Source: Bacteroidota bacterium (GTDB lineage Bacteria > Bacteroidota > Bacteroidia > Cytophagales > Cyclobacteriaceae). Taken from it: DNA of 64,000 bases. This document shows positions 43,479 to 51,893 of this stretch, in pieces. Below the pieces are notes generated by a model. That model was not told the origin of the DNA, made no database searches, and was given only the letters and a program-made list of their open reading frames with translations. The position numbers and the translations under genes are program-made. The stretch lies in NCBI GenBank assembly GCA_018267275.1, contig JAFDYV010000002.1, forward strand, positions 124,001 to 188,000. Reading direction: 5' to 3'. Every line of letters starts with the position of its first letter. Positions within the stretch are counted from its first letter, which is position 1.

Positions 43479-45206
43479 ATGAATCAAGCGATTGAGATAC
43501 CGAAACGCCCTGCTCGTCACTTTCTTCCAGAGAACTTTACCGTAACCTCATGGGCTGAGCTGAAACCCTATTTTGAAAAGCTATTGCAGAGCAATATCAA
43601 CTCAGTTGGCGAGTTAAAGACCTGGCTGCGCCATCGTAGCGAATTGGAGGCGATTATCAGCGAAGACATGGGCTGGCGCTACATTCGTATGACATGTTAT
43701 ACTGACAACGAAGAGTACACAAAAAGCTACCACCAATTTGTGCAAGAAATCCAACCAGAAAATGCACCCTATTCCGACCAACTCAACAAAAAAGTTCTGG
43801 ATAGCCCGTTTTTGAAGGAACTTGAAAATCAACCAGGATATGGCATCATGGTTCGGAACCTAAAAAAGGAAGTTGAGCTTTTCAGGGAAGAAAACATTCC
43901 GTTGATGACGGAAATCACTACCGACACGCAAAAATACGCGTCTATTTCAGGTGCAATGACGGTGGAGCTTGGAGGTCAAGAACTGACCTTACAACAGGCA
44001 AGCGTGATGCTGCAATCTACTGACCGAGCGAAACGCGAAGAAGCGTATCATAAGATTGCTGCACGTAGGCTCCAAGACAAAACCACTCTTGATGAACTAT
44101 TTACCAAGTTGGTCGGTCTTCGTCACCAAGTGGCGCGCAATGCTGGTTTCGCAAACTTCCGCGACTACATGTTCAAAGCCTATGGCCGATTTGATTACAC
44201 ACCAAAAGATTGTTTCGATTTCCACGAAGCCATTGCATCGGAGGTGGTGCCGATTCTAAACGATCTTTCGTTGGAGCGCAAAAAGAAATTGAAAGTGGAT
44301 ACACTGCGCCCTTGGGACAAGGCAGTGGATGCAGATGGCAAGCAACCGCTAAAAGCATTTGAAGATGGCAAAGACTTGACAGAAAAATCAATTCAATGCT
44401 TCAAAAACCTTGATCCTTATTTGGGCAACTGCTTGTCGGTGATGAAAGAAATGGGGCATTTGGATTTGGAGTCGCGGAAGGGAAAAGCGCCCGGTGGTTA
44501 CAACTATCCGCTGGCCGAAATTGGCGTACCCTTTATTTTTATGAACGCTACGAGCACCATGCGCGACATGACAACTATCATGCACGAAGGTGGCCATGCG
44601 GTGCACAATTTTCTCACCAAAGACTTAGAACTGAATGATTTCAAGTCGCCACCAATGGAAGTGGCAGAGCTCGCCTCAATGGCCATGGAACTAATTTCGA
44701 TGGACCAATGGCAAATATTTTTTCCAACGGACGAGGAATTGAAACGCGCCAAGCGCGATCAGCTAGAAGACATTATTGAAACATTGCCTTGGGTAGCCAC
44801 GATTGATAAATTTCAACATTGGATTTATGAAAATCCTGCTCACAGCGCAGAAGATCGCAAACAAAACTGGAATCGAATATTTGATGAGTTTGCCGATACC
44901 ATTACCGACTGGAGCGGTTTGCAAGAAGCGAAAGATTACTTGTGGCAAAAACAGTTACACTTATACGAAGTGCCATTTTACTACATCGAATATGGTATGG
45001 CGCAATTGGGTGCAATTGCCGTTTGGCGAAATTTCAAACAGAACAAGCAAAAGGGACTAGCCGGCTACATGCAGGCATTGCGGTTGGGGTATCTCAAATC
45101 GATCCCGGAAATTTACGCTGCAGCCAATGTGAAATTTGACTTCAGCAAAGGGTACATCAAGGAGCTGATGGATTTTGTGAAGGTAGAATTGAAAGCAGTT
45201 GAGTAG
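43479..45206 (+). CDS. M3 family metallopeptidase (oligoendopeptidase F-like)
   Basis: A 575-residue cytoplasmic zinc peptidase that cleaves short peptides. The HEXXH site is HEGGH in TIMHEGGHAVHNFL, and the downstream glutamate lies in PMEVAELASMAMELI. ATG at 43479 gives MNQAIEIPKR; the frame is open to 43365 but that region is intergenic in character. No signal peptide is present. It is convergent with marR, with 6 bases between the stops. Confidence 0.88.
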   Translation: MNQAIEIPKRPARHFLPENFTVTSWAELKPYFEKLLQSNINSVGELKTWLRHRSELEAIISEDMGWRYIRMTCYTDNEEYTKSYHQFVQEIQPENAPYSDQLNKKVLDSPFLKELENQPGYGIMVRNLKKEVELFREENIPLMTEITTDTQKYASISGAMTVELGGQELTLQQASVMLQSTDRAKREEAYHKIAARRLQDKTTLDELFTKLVGLRHQVARNAGFANFRDYMFKAYGRFDYTPKDCFDFHEAIASEVVPILNDLSLERKKKLKVDTLRPWDKAVDADGKQPLKAFEDGKDLTEKSIQCFKNLDPYLGNCLSVMKEMGHLDLESRKGKAPGGYNYPLAEIGVPFIFMNATSTMRDMTTIMHEGGHAVHNFLTKDLELNDFKSPPMEVAELASMAMELISMDQWQIFFPTDEELKRAKRDQLEDIIETLPWVATIDKFQHWIYENPAHSAEDRKQNWNRIFDEFADTITDWSGLQEAKDYLWQKQLHLYEVPFYYIEYGMAQLGAIAVWRNFKQNKQKGLAGYMQALRLGYLKSIPEIYAAANVKFDFSKGYIKELMDFVKVELKAVE

Positions 45207-45212
45207 GCGATT

Positions 45213-45662
45213 TTAGCCGCGGCAACGGTCCAAAAGATTGTTCAATGCTTCGGCTTCCTCAGAACTAATGCCGAGGGTCTTTACGTCTGTCGCATCCATT
45301 TTTTCATCGATCTCGTGTAAAAGATCCAGGCCTTTTTGCGAGATCATAACATCTGCAGCCCGCTTGTCATTGGGGCAAGGTGTTTTTTCAATGAGGTTTT
45401 TGGTGAGCAAGCGATCGAGCAACCGAGACACATCAGAGTTCTTGTCAATCATGCGTGACTTTATTTCAGAACCTGAAATTTTTTTGGGATGTTGGCCGCG
45501 CAGAATCCGAAGGATATTGAATTGTTGGTTGGTGATGCCGTAGCCTTTGAAGAAAGAGGCGTTTTTGTCCAATAGCCAATTGGCCGTGTAAAGCAAGTTG
45601 ATTACGGCTTTTTGATGTGCGTTTCTGAATTTGGCCTGTTTTATCTCTTCTTCAATCTTCAT
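45213..45662 (-). CDS. MarR family transcriptional regulator
   Basis: A 149-residue winged-helix regulator. The helix-turn-helix and wing are in ISGSEIKSRMIDKNSDVSRL and TPCPNDKRAADVMISQKGLD. A likely target is the 24-base palindrome before yceI, since marR-yceI gene pairs are common in the phylum. A hairpin at 45669-45698 ends 7 bases before the start codon. The effector ligand is unknown. Confidence 0.88.
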   Translation of the reverse strand: MKIEEEIKQAKFRNAHQKAVINLLYTANWLLDKNASFFKGYGITNQQFNILRILRGQHPKKISGSEIKSRMIDKNSDVSRLLDRLLTKNLIEKTPCPNDKRAADVMISQKGLDLLHEIDEKMDATDVKTLGISSEEAEALNNLLDRCRG

Positions 45663-45668
45663 AAAACA

Positions 45669-45698
45669 AATCCATAGCCCCGGTTGAGGCTATGGATT
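45669..45698 (-). terminator. Hairpin between yceI and marR (terminator or attenuator)
   Basis: A perfect 11-base-pair stem AATCCATAGCC / GGCTATGGATT with an 8-base loop. On the minus strand it is followed by TTTGTTTTATG, a T-rich stretch that already includes the marR ATG. It can end yceI transcription. A TACATTTA element (45708-45701 on the minus strand) just upstream may start marR mRNA inside the hairpin. Confidence 0.6.
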
Positions 45699-45718
45699 TC
45701 TAAATGTACTAAATTTTT

Positions 45719-46291
45719 TTAAGCAGCTTTGTTCAATTCGATTTTGCAGATGATTTCCACTTCATCGCCCACAATCAAACCACCGCCCTCCAAGGCCTTA
45801 TTAAACTTCAAGCCATAGTCTTGGCGATTCAACTTGCCAGAGAATTTGAAGCCTGCTTTCTCGCCACCAAATGCCTTTACTTTACCACCGTAGGTTACAT
45901 CAAATGACACCGCTTTGGTTACATCGCGGATAGTCAAGTCACCCTTCAATACGTACTTGCTTCCTTGCTTTACCAAAGTGCCTTTGAACTTCATTTCAGG
46001 GAACTTCTCTGCATTGAAGAAGTCGTCTGATTTCAAGTGGCCATCGCGCTTTTCGTTATCAGTAAAAACAGACGCGGTTTTGGCGGTGAACTCTACGTTC
46101 GCACCATTGAAGTCATCTGAAGTTGAAGACACCTTTACATCAAAATCTTTGAAGTTACCGGTGGTTTCTGATACAACCATGTGCGCTACGCTAAAGCCAA
46201 CGCTTGAGTGACCTTTGTCAAGGCCCCAGTTAGTTTGTGCTGATGCGGCAACAGCCACAACCATTGCAAAAAGGAATGTGATTTTTTTCAT
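45719..46291 (-). CDS. YceI family exported lipid-binding protein
   Basis: A 190-residue secreted protein of the YceI lipocalin-like family, which binds isoprenoid lipids. The signal is MKKITFLFAMVVAVAASAQ from ATG 46291. The mature start TNWGLDKGHSSVGFSVAHMV and the later FKFSGKLNRQDYGLKFNKAL are typical. A 24-base palindrome lies 42 bases upstream, overlapping the likely -33 position of a promoter with TATACTTG (46320-46313 on the minus strand). Confidence 0.92.
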   Translation of the reverse strand: MKKITFLFAMVVAVAASAQTNWGLDKGHSSVGFSVAHMVVSETTGNFKDFDVKVSSTSDDFNGANVEFTAKTASVFTDNEKRDGHLKSDDFFNAEKFPEMKFKGTLVKQGSKYVLKGDLTIRDVTKAVSFDVTYGGKVKAFGGEKAGFKFSGKLNRQDYGLKFNKALEGGGLIVGDEVEIICKIELNKAA

Positions 46292-46332
46292 AGGGTTAAT
46301 TGATTTGTAACGCAAGTATAACGTAAAACTGA

Positions 46333-46356
46333 AAATATATGTTTAAACATATATTT
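46333..46356. promoter_or_regulatory. Perfect 24-base palindrome, probable MarR operator
   Basis: AAATATATGTTT is followed directly by its exact reverse complement AAACATATATTT. It lies upstream of yceI, over the -33 region. A fully symmetric AT-rich palindrome of this size is a typical MarR-family binding site, and a MarR gene is two genes downstream. Confidence 0.65.
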
Positions 46357-46386
46357 ATTTTTTGTTAAGTTATTGAAAATCAGATA

Positions 46387-48615
46387 CTATAAATTCAACC
46401 AATAGGTGAATTTCACCACAATTGCCCTCAATTTGGGCTGCCAACTGTTGTATTGGATGTTCTCTCGCACCTCGTCAGTGGCGAAGTAGTTATCGGTGTA
46501 GGAGATGAACAAATCAGAAACCGGGCGGAAACGCCATTGCAAACGCGAGTTGATGTTTACGTTATTGATTTGGTTGTTGTATTGTACAAACGTGGTCCAA
46601 AACAAGCTCCGCGAAAAAGTGAAATCAAACCTTGGACCGATCAAAATCAAATCTGCGCTGCGGTAGGGGGCAGGGAGGTTGATTTTGTTGTAACTAAAAT
46701 TGAGCGAGAACACTGCGTAAGGTTGCGCGCGGTAGTTAAGTGTGCCCGTTAAGTTAATCCGGTGGCCATTAAAATACTCGCCAGAACGTGTGGAGGCATC
46801 AAAGAACAACCGCTTACGCGCATCAGACGTAAAGTTTGCAACGATCACATTATTGACATAATCCGAACCTTGCAAAAGCTTTTCGCTTCCTGTGTTGGTG
46901 GGGTCAAAACTGGAAAAGAGATACACGTATTCTTGACGCAACCGGATGTTAAACTGTGCTGTGTTTTGAAATCGTATACGGTACATAAAATTGTAGTCGT
47001 AGTCGGTGATGCCGTATTTCTTGTTTCCAATCACATCAAAGTCAAAACCGGGGCCATGGCTGTTCACTATTTTTGATTTGGGATAAAAGTTGTACCAAAT
47101 AGTGGGTGCCAGTCGCAAATAATCCTTTCTTCTGGCGAAGCCCACTTCTGGATTATAGTTGGCACCTATGTTCATGGCAGTGCCTGAAATATCCCATCGA
47201 AGGGTGTTGTATGCCAGGCGTGCCGACATGGCAAAGGCAGAATCTTTTTGCACATCGCTGATGGAGCGGTGATAATAAAACTTTCCGTTCCATCGGTTGT
47301 CCCGGCTTGCCAAATTGTAGTCAAGGCCAATTACGCGATTGAATTTTTGTGGGCTCACCAGAAAATCGCCACCCACGCTGTCTTGAAAGGCTTGCTTGTT
47401 AATGAAGATCATACCAATGTTAGACCGTGCAAAGACTTTTCGTTGGAAAGTGGCAACTGTGTAATTGGTGGAGGGCAGCTTGTTGGCTTTGTCCTCACCT
47501 GCCTGCATACTCAGCAAGCCAATGCGTAAGTTGTTGTTCACCTTGCCGCTTAAGCGCGCTCCAAAATAAATCGGATTTTCAATGTTCTGCCCCGTGTTCT
47601 GATCGCGCGTCACGCCAATCCTCCTGGAAAAAAAAGGCCGCATGCCTTCGCCCCCAAAGTCAGAAAACAGGTCGGCATTCTCTAAAAAAAATTGCCTTCG
47701 CTCGGGAAAGAAAATTTCGAACCGATCGAGGTTGGTAACTTGCTGGTCTACTTCCACCTGCGAGAAATCTGGATTTACGGTGAGGTCTAAGTTCAAAGCT
47801 GGTCCAATGGCCACCTTGGCATCGCCACCAAATGCGCTGGCACTTTGGCCGGGCTCACCTTTTTCAAAATTCTGACTGCTTCGTGCTGCAGCATAGGGGA
47901 TGATCGAAATGTTGGAGCCGGGTTTATCCAATGGTTGATCCCACAAAAGTTTTCGGGTAAATGCCAGAGATATCAACGGAAAGTTACGCGGGATTGGCGC
48001 CCAAGTAGACCGTTCTGCAAATTGGCTATTGATGCGATAGAAGTTGATATTCCAGCTCGACAGCCCATGTTTATACCGAAGGGATTTGAACGGAATGGCA
48101 AACTCACATACCCATCGGTCTTCCAGCATCTTAGCTTCCGAATACCACTTGTTGTCCCAATTCAACGATAAATCAGATTGGTTGGTACTGCCGCCATTGG
48201 CTACCAGGCCTTCGCGTTGCACACCGAATGGATTGATACCAAACTGAAATGAGTTGGTGTTGTCCTGAAAGGTATCAAACTGAACCACAAATGAATCATT
48301 CGCTTCGCCCCGAAAATCCCTTCGCAATGAAGGCGTTACATACTGGCCTTTACCTAGGTTGTACATCTGGGCAAACACGTAAATGAAGCTATCATCGTAC
48401 GTCATCCGCACTTCGGTTTGTGCTTTTGCATACGAAGAATCGAATGGAAAATATTGTTTGAACTTAGTGGCAACCTCTGCCGTTTTCCACACGGGTTCAT
48501 TCATTTCAGCATCGATGGCGATGCGGTCGGTAGTTTTGGAAATGTGCAAGCCGGGTAATTGTGCCGTGCCCCACAAGCTCACAACCATCAAAGCGCAAAA
48601 AATCAGTCCTTTCAC
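46387..48615 (-). CDS. DUF5916 family outer-membrane protein, copy 2
   Basis: A 742-residue exported protein, paralogous to the one at 35871-38147. The best start is GTG at 48615 (MKGLIFCALMVVSLWGTAQ), which gives a clean signal peptide; a TTG at 48627 is an alternative. The diagnostic segment is DLTVNPDFSQVEVDQQVTNL followed by FPERRQFFLENADLFS. The N-terminal carbohydrate-binding-like domain has QTEVRMTYDDSFIYVFAQMY. The C-terminus ends in VVKFTYWLNL, nearly the same as copy 1 (LKFTYWLNL). Confidence 0.87.
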   Translation of the reverse strand: MKGLIFCALMVVSLWGTAQLPGLHISKTTDRIAIDAEMNEPVWKTAEVATKFKQYFPFDSSYAKAQTEVRMTYDDSFIYVFAQMYNLGKGQYVTPSLRRDFRGEANDSFVVQFDTFQDNTNSFQFGINPFGVQREGLVANGGSTNQSDLSLNWDNKWYSEAKMLEDRWVCEFAIPFKSLRYKHGLSSWNINFYRINSQFAERSTWAPIPRNFPLISLAFTRKLLWDQPLDKPGSNISIIPYAAARSSQNFEKGEPGQSASAFGGDAKVAIGPALNLDLTVNPDFSQVEVDQQVTNLDRFEIFFPERRQFFLENADLFSDFGGEGMRPFFSRRIGVTRDQNTGQNIENPIYFGARLSGKVNNNLRIGLLSMQAGEDKANKLPSTNYTVATFQRKVFARSNIGMIFINKQAFQDSVGGDFLVSPQKFNRVIGLDYNLASRDNRWNGKFYYHRSISDVQKDSAFAMSARLAYNTLRWDISGTAMNIGANYNPEVGFARRKDYLRLAPTIWYNFYPKSKIVNSHGPGFDFDVIGNKKYGITDYDYNFMYRIRFQNTAQFNIRLRQEYVYLFSSFDPTNTGSEKLLQGSDYVNNVIVANFTSDARKRLFFDASTRSGEYFNGHRINLTGTLNYRAQPYAVFSLNFSYNKINLPAPYRSADLILIGPRFDFTFSRSLFWTTFVQYNNQINNVNINSRLQWRFRPVSDLFISYTDNYFATDEVRENIQYNSWQPKLRAIVVKFTYWLNL

Positions 48616-48704
48616 AGATTCGCTCAAAAAATAATCTGCAAAAGTGGCGAAAAAGCTGTGTTAAAAAGGTTGAATTTGATGGAAGGGGGATTTTTTGTTT
48701 GAGC

Positions 48705-49160
48705 TTATTTCACCCGCGAGCGGCCTGCTTCCATGACGGCATACTCACGGGCTAAATTAAATGAATCTGTAGCCAAGTGTTGTGAAGCTGGCCCGGTGTG
48801 CTCGGGTGAAAAAGTGCCCTCACTTTCCCACCATCGCTTTGCATTTTCTTTTGCCTGTTGCTTGTCTACTTCAAAATAGTTGATGATGGAATCAGAGATC
48901 ATCCACGGCTTGGCAACGGTGGCGTACTTGTCAAAAATCATCGAGCGCATTTGCGTGCCGCTGGGTTGGTTTTTGAAATGCGACACCGTGTACGACATTG
49001 TTTCAGGCTCGGTCATAACTAAGTCCCAATATTTTTTGGAAGTAACGACCTGCGAAGTGGTGAGCAAGTAGCCATATCCCGCTTCAATAGGTTCTTTGGT
49101 GATCTGACAAGCTGCCTTGAGCTCTTTTTTCTTTTTACCGAGAAATGATAACAGCGCCAT
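48705..49160 (-). CDS. Soluble protein of unknown function
   Basis: A 151-residue protein starting with ATG at 49160. It begins with a basic stretch (LGKKKKELKAACQ), then alternating helices, and near the C-terminus has AKRWWESEGTFSPEH. Cys18 in AACQITKEPIEAGYGYLL is placed as in small zinc-ribbon-like folds, but there is only one cysteine. No signal peptide. I do not recognise the family. It stands between the DUF5916 gene and the thioredoxin-like gene without tight coupling. Confidence 0.6.
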   Translation of the reverse strand: MALLSFLGKKKKELKAACQITKEPIEAGYGYLLTTSQVVTSKKYWDLVMTEPETMSYTVSHFKNQPSGTQMRSMIFDKYATVAKPWMISDSIINYFEVDKQQAKENAKRWWESEGTFSPEHTGPASQHLATDSFNLAREYAVMEAGRSRVK

Positions 49161-49273
49161 GGTTTGGGTTTTATATGCTTAGATACTCGCTATGGGCTGA
49201 ATGGTTGCACAAAACGTGTAAAAAATTGTCACCCTGGCAGTGAATTGTCGAAAAACGGTATCGACGTGTTCGG

Positions 49274-50713
49274 TTATGAACCTTTTCCTGAAGTTTTCTT
49301 CATCTTCTCAAACCGCTCATGCTTACTCAAAAACTCATCCAATTGTTTTACGGGCAACTTTTTAGCGATGATTTTTTTCTTGTCGTCCAAAATGTAGATA
49401 GTAGGCGTGGTTTCGGAATGATAGAGTTTTGAGTAATGCTCTTTGATGTACGAGCGTGGGCCGTTCACCGTGATCCAAGGGGTCTTGAATTCTTTGATGA
49501 AGTTTTTCATCTTAGCCAGCGAGCTATCAGCTGCTACGGCATACACTTCAAAATTGTACTTTGCCTTGCTCTTGTTATAAAAGTCTACCAGCTTAGGAGT
49601 TTCTTCTCGACAATGCCCGCAATCCGGATCAAATATGTAGAGAATCGTGTACTTGTTTTTGATGTCGTACATGGAGCGGGGCTGCAAGTTTTGATCTTGC
49701 ATTATTAAGTTGGCGCCAGTGCGGCCGATCATGCTTGAGCGGATTTTGTCGGCATGGTCTTTCAAGTTCTTCTTCACCGGTGCGGTAATCCAAAAATCCA
49801 TTTCGTTCGAAGCGTAATATTTGTCATACAGATTTACAAACACCTCATCAAGCCCCATGATTTCAGGTTGCGCATACATAGTCATGCAATTGTAGACAAA
49901 GAACTTATAGGTTTCTTGATTTTTTTTTGTGATGGCGGCCAACCGATTGATTTCCTTGGTGATAGTATCGGGTGCGGGCAAGAAAAGCTTTTCTAAATAC
50001 TCTTTTACTTTTTCTTTGTAAAACGGTCTGGGCATTCTTATCAGCGCATCGTCTGCCAAATCGAAATTATCAAAAAAGTGCTGGCGGTAATAACGCAATT
50101 GAAAGGTTGAGTCGATGCTGCCATCGGCTTTTTTGGGTGGGGCGGGCACTTCAATCTGCTGAGTGGCTTTGATCAATTTGGCAGTTATGGTTTGTGGATA
50201 TTTTTCTACAATGCCTTTCTGGTAGGCGACCACCTTATCATTGAATTTTGAAAACTCTTCGCGAGCCGGTTTCTTTTGGTCTTCTTTAAGTGTTGAGTCT
50301 TGCAATATTTTGATGAATGGCTCAGCTTCTTTGCTCATTTGGCCGATAAACTTCAGGTTTTCGAAAAAGATTTTGTTGTCTTCATCACCCTTTACCACCA
50401 TGTTTCTAACATAGTCGTCCGAATTGGTCTCCATCGAAAAAAATGTGTTATGGCCCACCACAAAATCAAATAGTTTGGTTTTGTTCAGTACCAAAAAATA
50501 GACGCCTTGAGCCAGTGGCTTCTTGCCATCAAAAACGAATTGCTCATTTTTAACTTTGGCGGTATCGCGCAGCAGAGTACTCTCATCATAATAACTTCCC
50601 AGATACACGGTGGTATCTTTCCACCCCTTAATTTTAAACTCGATCTTGTACAAGTTTTGACTCTGCGCGGCAACGGCAACAGTCAATAGGGTGATAAGGA
50701 GAAATCTTTTCAT
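49274..50713 (-). CDS. Thioredoxin-fold exported protein, TlpA-like with DUF5106-type region
   Basis: A 479-residue periplasmic or membrane-associated redox protein. The signal is MKRFLLITLLTVAVAAQSQ from ATG 50713. An N-terminal DUF4369-like beta domain (about 20-115, YKIEFKIKGWKDTTVYLGSY) is followed by a helical region and a C-terminal thioredoxin domain with CxxC in FDPDCGHCREETPKLVD and a cis-proline region in TPTIYILDDK. The length is normal for this multi-domain group. It is probably an extracytoplasmic reductase or disulphide handler; the partner is unknown. Confidence 0.85.
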   Translation of the reverse strand: MKRFLLITLLTVAVAAQSQNLYKIEFKIKGWKDTTVYLGSYYDESTLLRDTAKVKNEQFVFDGKKPLAQGVYFLVLNKTKLFDFVVGHNTFFSMETNSDDYVRNMVVKGDEDNKIFFENLKFIGQMSKEAEPFIKILQDSTLKEDQKKPAREEFSKFNDKVVAYQKGIVEKYPQTITAKLIKATQQIEVPAPPKKADGSIDSTFQLRYYRQHFFDNFDLADDALIRMPRPFYKEKVKEYLEKLFLPAPDTITKEINRLAAITKKNQETYKFFVYNCMTMYAQPEIMGLDEVFVNLYDKYYASNEMDFWITAPVKKNLKDHADKIRSSMIGRTGANLIMQDQNLQPRSMYDIKNKYTILYIFDPDCGHCREETPKLVDFYNKSKAKYNFEVYAVAADSSLAKMKNFIKEFKTPWITVNGPRSYIKEHYSKLYHSETTPTIYILDDKKKIIAKKLPVKQLDEFLSKHERFEKMKKTSGKGS

Positions 50714-50801
50714 TCGAATAGTAAAATAATTCACAAAGTTGATTAATTACTTAAAACGGAGCAATGGCAATTAATAGGCCAAGTTATAGAAGGGTAACAG
50801 A

Positions 50802-50839
50802 TATATTTGTAAACGGGTTGTTAATTCGTTCTATTTTTG
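50802..50839 (+). promoter_or_regulatory. Two tandem -7 elements before miaA
   Basis: TATATTTG (50802-50809) and TATTTTTG (50832-50839) both match TAnnTTTG perfectly. TTTG at 50806-50809 is also a -33 element for the second, with a 22-base spacer. The second ends 3 bases before the GTG start used for miaA, so transcripts from it would be leaderless. Confidence 0.5.
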
Positions 50840-50842
50840 CGC

Positions 50843-51739
50843 GTGCAAGATAAAAAGCTTGTTGTAATTGTTGGCCCCACGGCCTCGGGCAAGACTGCCT
50901 TGGCGATGGACTTAGCTTTGCGTTGGAACACCGAAATCATTTCGGCCGACTCGCGTCAAATCTATAAAGAGCTGGAGATTGGAACCGCCAAGCCTACAGA
51001 TCAAGAACTCAATTTGGTCAAGCACTATTTCATCAATACTCATTCGCTTGAAGACTCATACAACGCGGCACAGTTTGGTGCGGATGCCGAGGTGTTGATT
51101 TTGCAACTCTTCCAGAAACACGATTACCTTATCGTTTGTGGAGGCTCCGGGTTGTACCTCAAGGCATTGTTAGAAGGTTTTGATGAAATGCCTGACGTTC
51201 CGGCCGAGATACGTGACCAAATTGTTGCTGAGTACCGAGAAAAAGGATTGATTTGGTTGCAAGCAGAAGTTAAACAAATAGACCCCGATTACTTCGAAAC
51301 AGTTGACATTCAGAACCCTCAGCGACTGATGCGCGCGCTGGAGGTTTTTGCGGCCACGGGAAAGCCGTTTTCGGCCTGGCGCAAAAGATCCAAAAAGGTT
51401 TTGCCGTACTCGGTGATCAAAGTGGGGCTCGATCTGGATCGCGATAAACTGTATAAGCGGATTGACATCCGCATGGACCAAATGATTGCCAATGGTTTGT
51501 TTGAGGAGGCAGCCAAGTTTTATCAAAAAAAGCACCTCAACGCGCTACAGACGGTTGGCTACCAAGAGATTTTTGATTTTATGGACGGTGTTTATGACAA
51601 GGAGGAAGCCATTCGATTGCTCAAACGCAACTCACGCCATTATGCCAAACGCCAATTGACTTGGTTTAAGCGCGATGCCGAAGTTCAGTGGTTTAAATCT
51701 TCGGATGCGGCTCGTGATTTCTGCTTGGACAATTCTTAG
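50843..51739 (+). CDS. miaA: tRNA dimethylallyltransferase
   Basis: A 298-residue enzyme that adds dimethylallyl to A37 of tRNAs reading UNN codons. The P-loop is GPTASGKTALAMDLAL, followed by ISADSRQIYKELEIGTAKP and LKALLEGFDEMP. The start GTG at 50843 (MQDKKLVVIVGP) is chosen because the earlier TTG at 50837 lies inside a promoter element. It is the first gene of the glycan region but is not functionally linked to it. Confidence 0.92.
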   Translation: MQDKKLVVIVGPTASGKTALAMDLALRWNTEIISADSRQIYKELEIGTAKPTDQELNLVKHYFINTHSLEDSYNAAQFGADAEVLILQLFQKHDYLIVCGGSGLYLKALLEGFDEMPDVPAEIRDQIVAEYREKGLIWLQAEVKQIDPDYFETVDIQNPQRLMRALEVFAATGKPFSAWRKRSKKVLPYSVIKVGLDLDRDKLYKRIDIRMDQMIANGLFEEAAKFYQKKHLNALQTVGYQEIFDFMDGVYDKEEAIRLLKRNSRHYAKRQLTWFKRDAEVQWFKSSDAARDFCLDNS

Positions 51740-51866
51740 AACACGATAAGCAGCAACATCAGTAGGGAAGGTGCCCGAAATTTTTCTTGCCGACTGCAGA
51801 CTGCCTATGCTGACGATGAATGTCAGCATCCTGACTCAAAGCATCAGGACTACCTACTTTTATAGC

Positions 51867-51874
51867 TACTTTTG
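51867..51874 (+). promoter_or_regulatory. -7 element of the glycan operon
   Basis: TACTTTTG matches TAnnTTTG 20 bases before the TTG start of the first glycosyltransferase gene at 51894. No -33 partner is clear. Confidence 0.45.
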
Positions 51875-51893
51875 CGTTTCAAAATTTGGCTGT

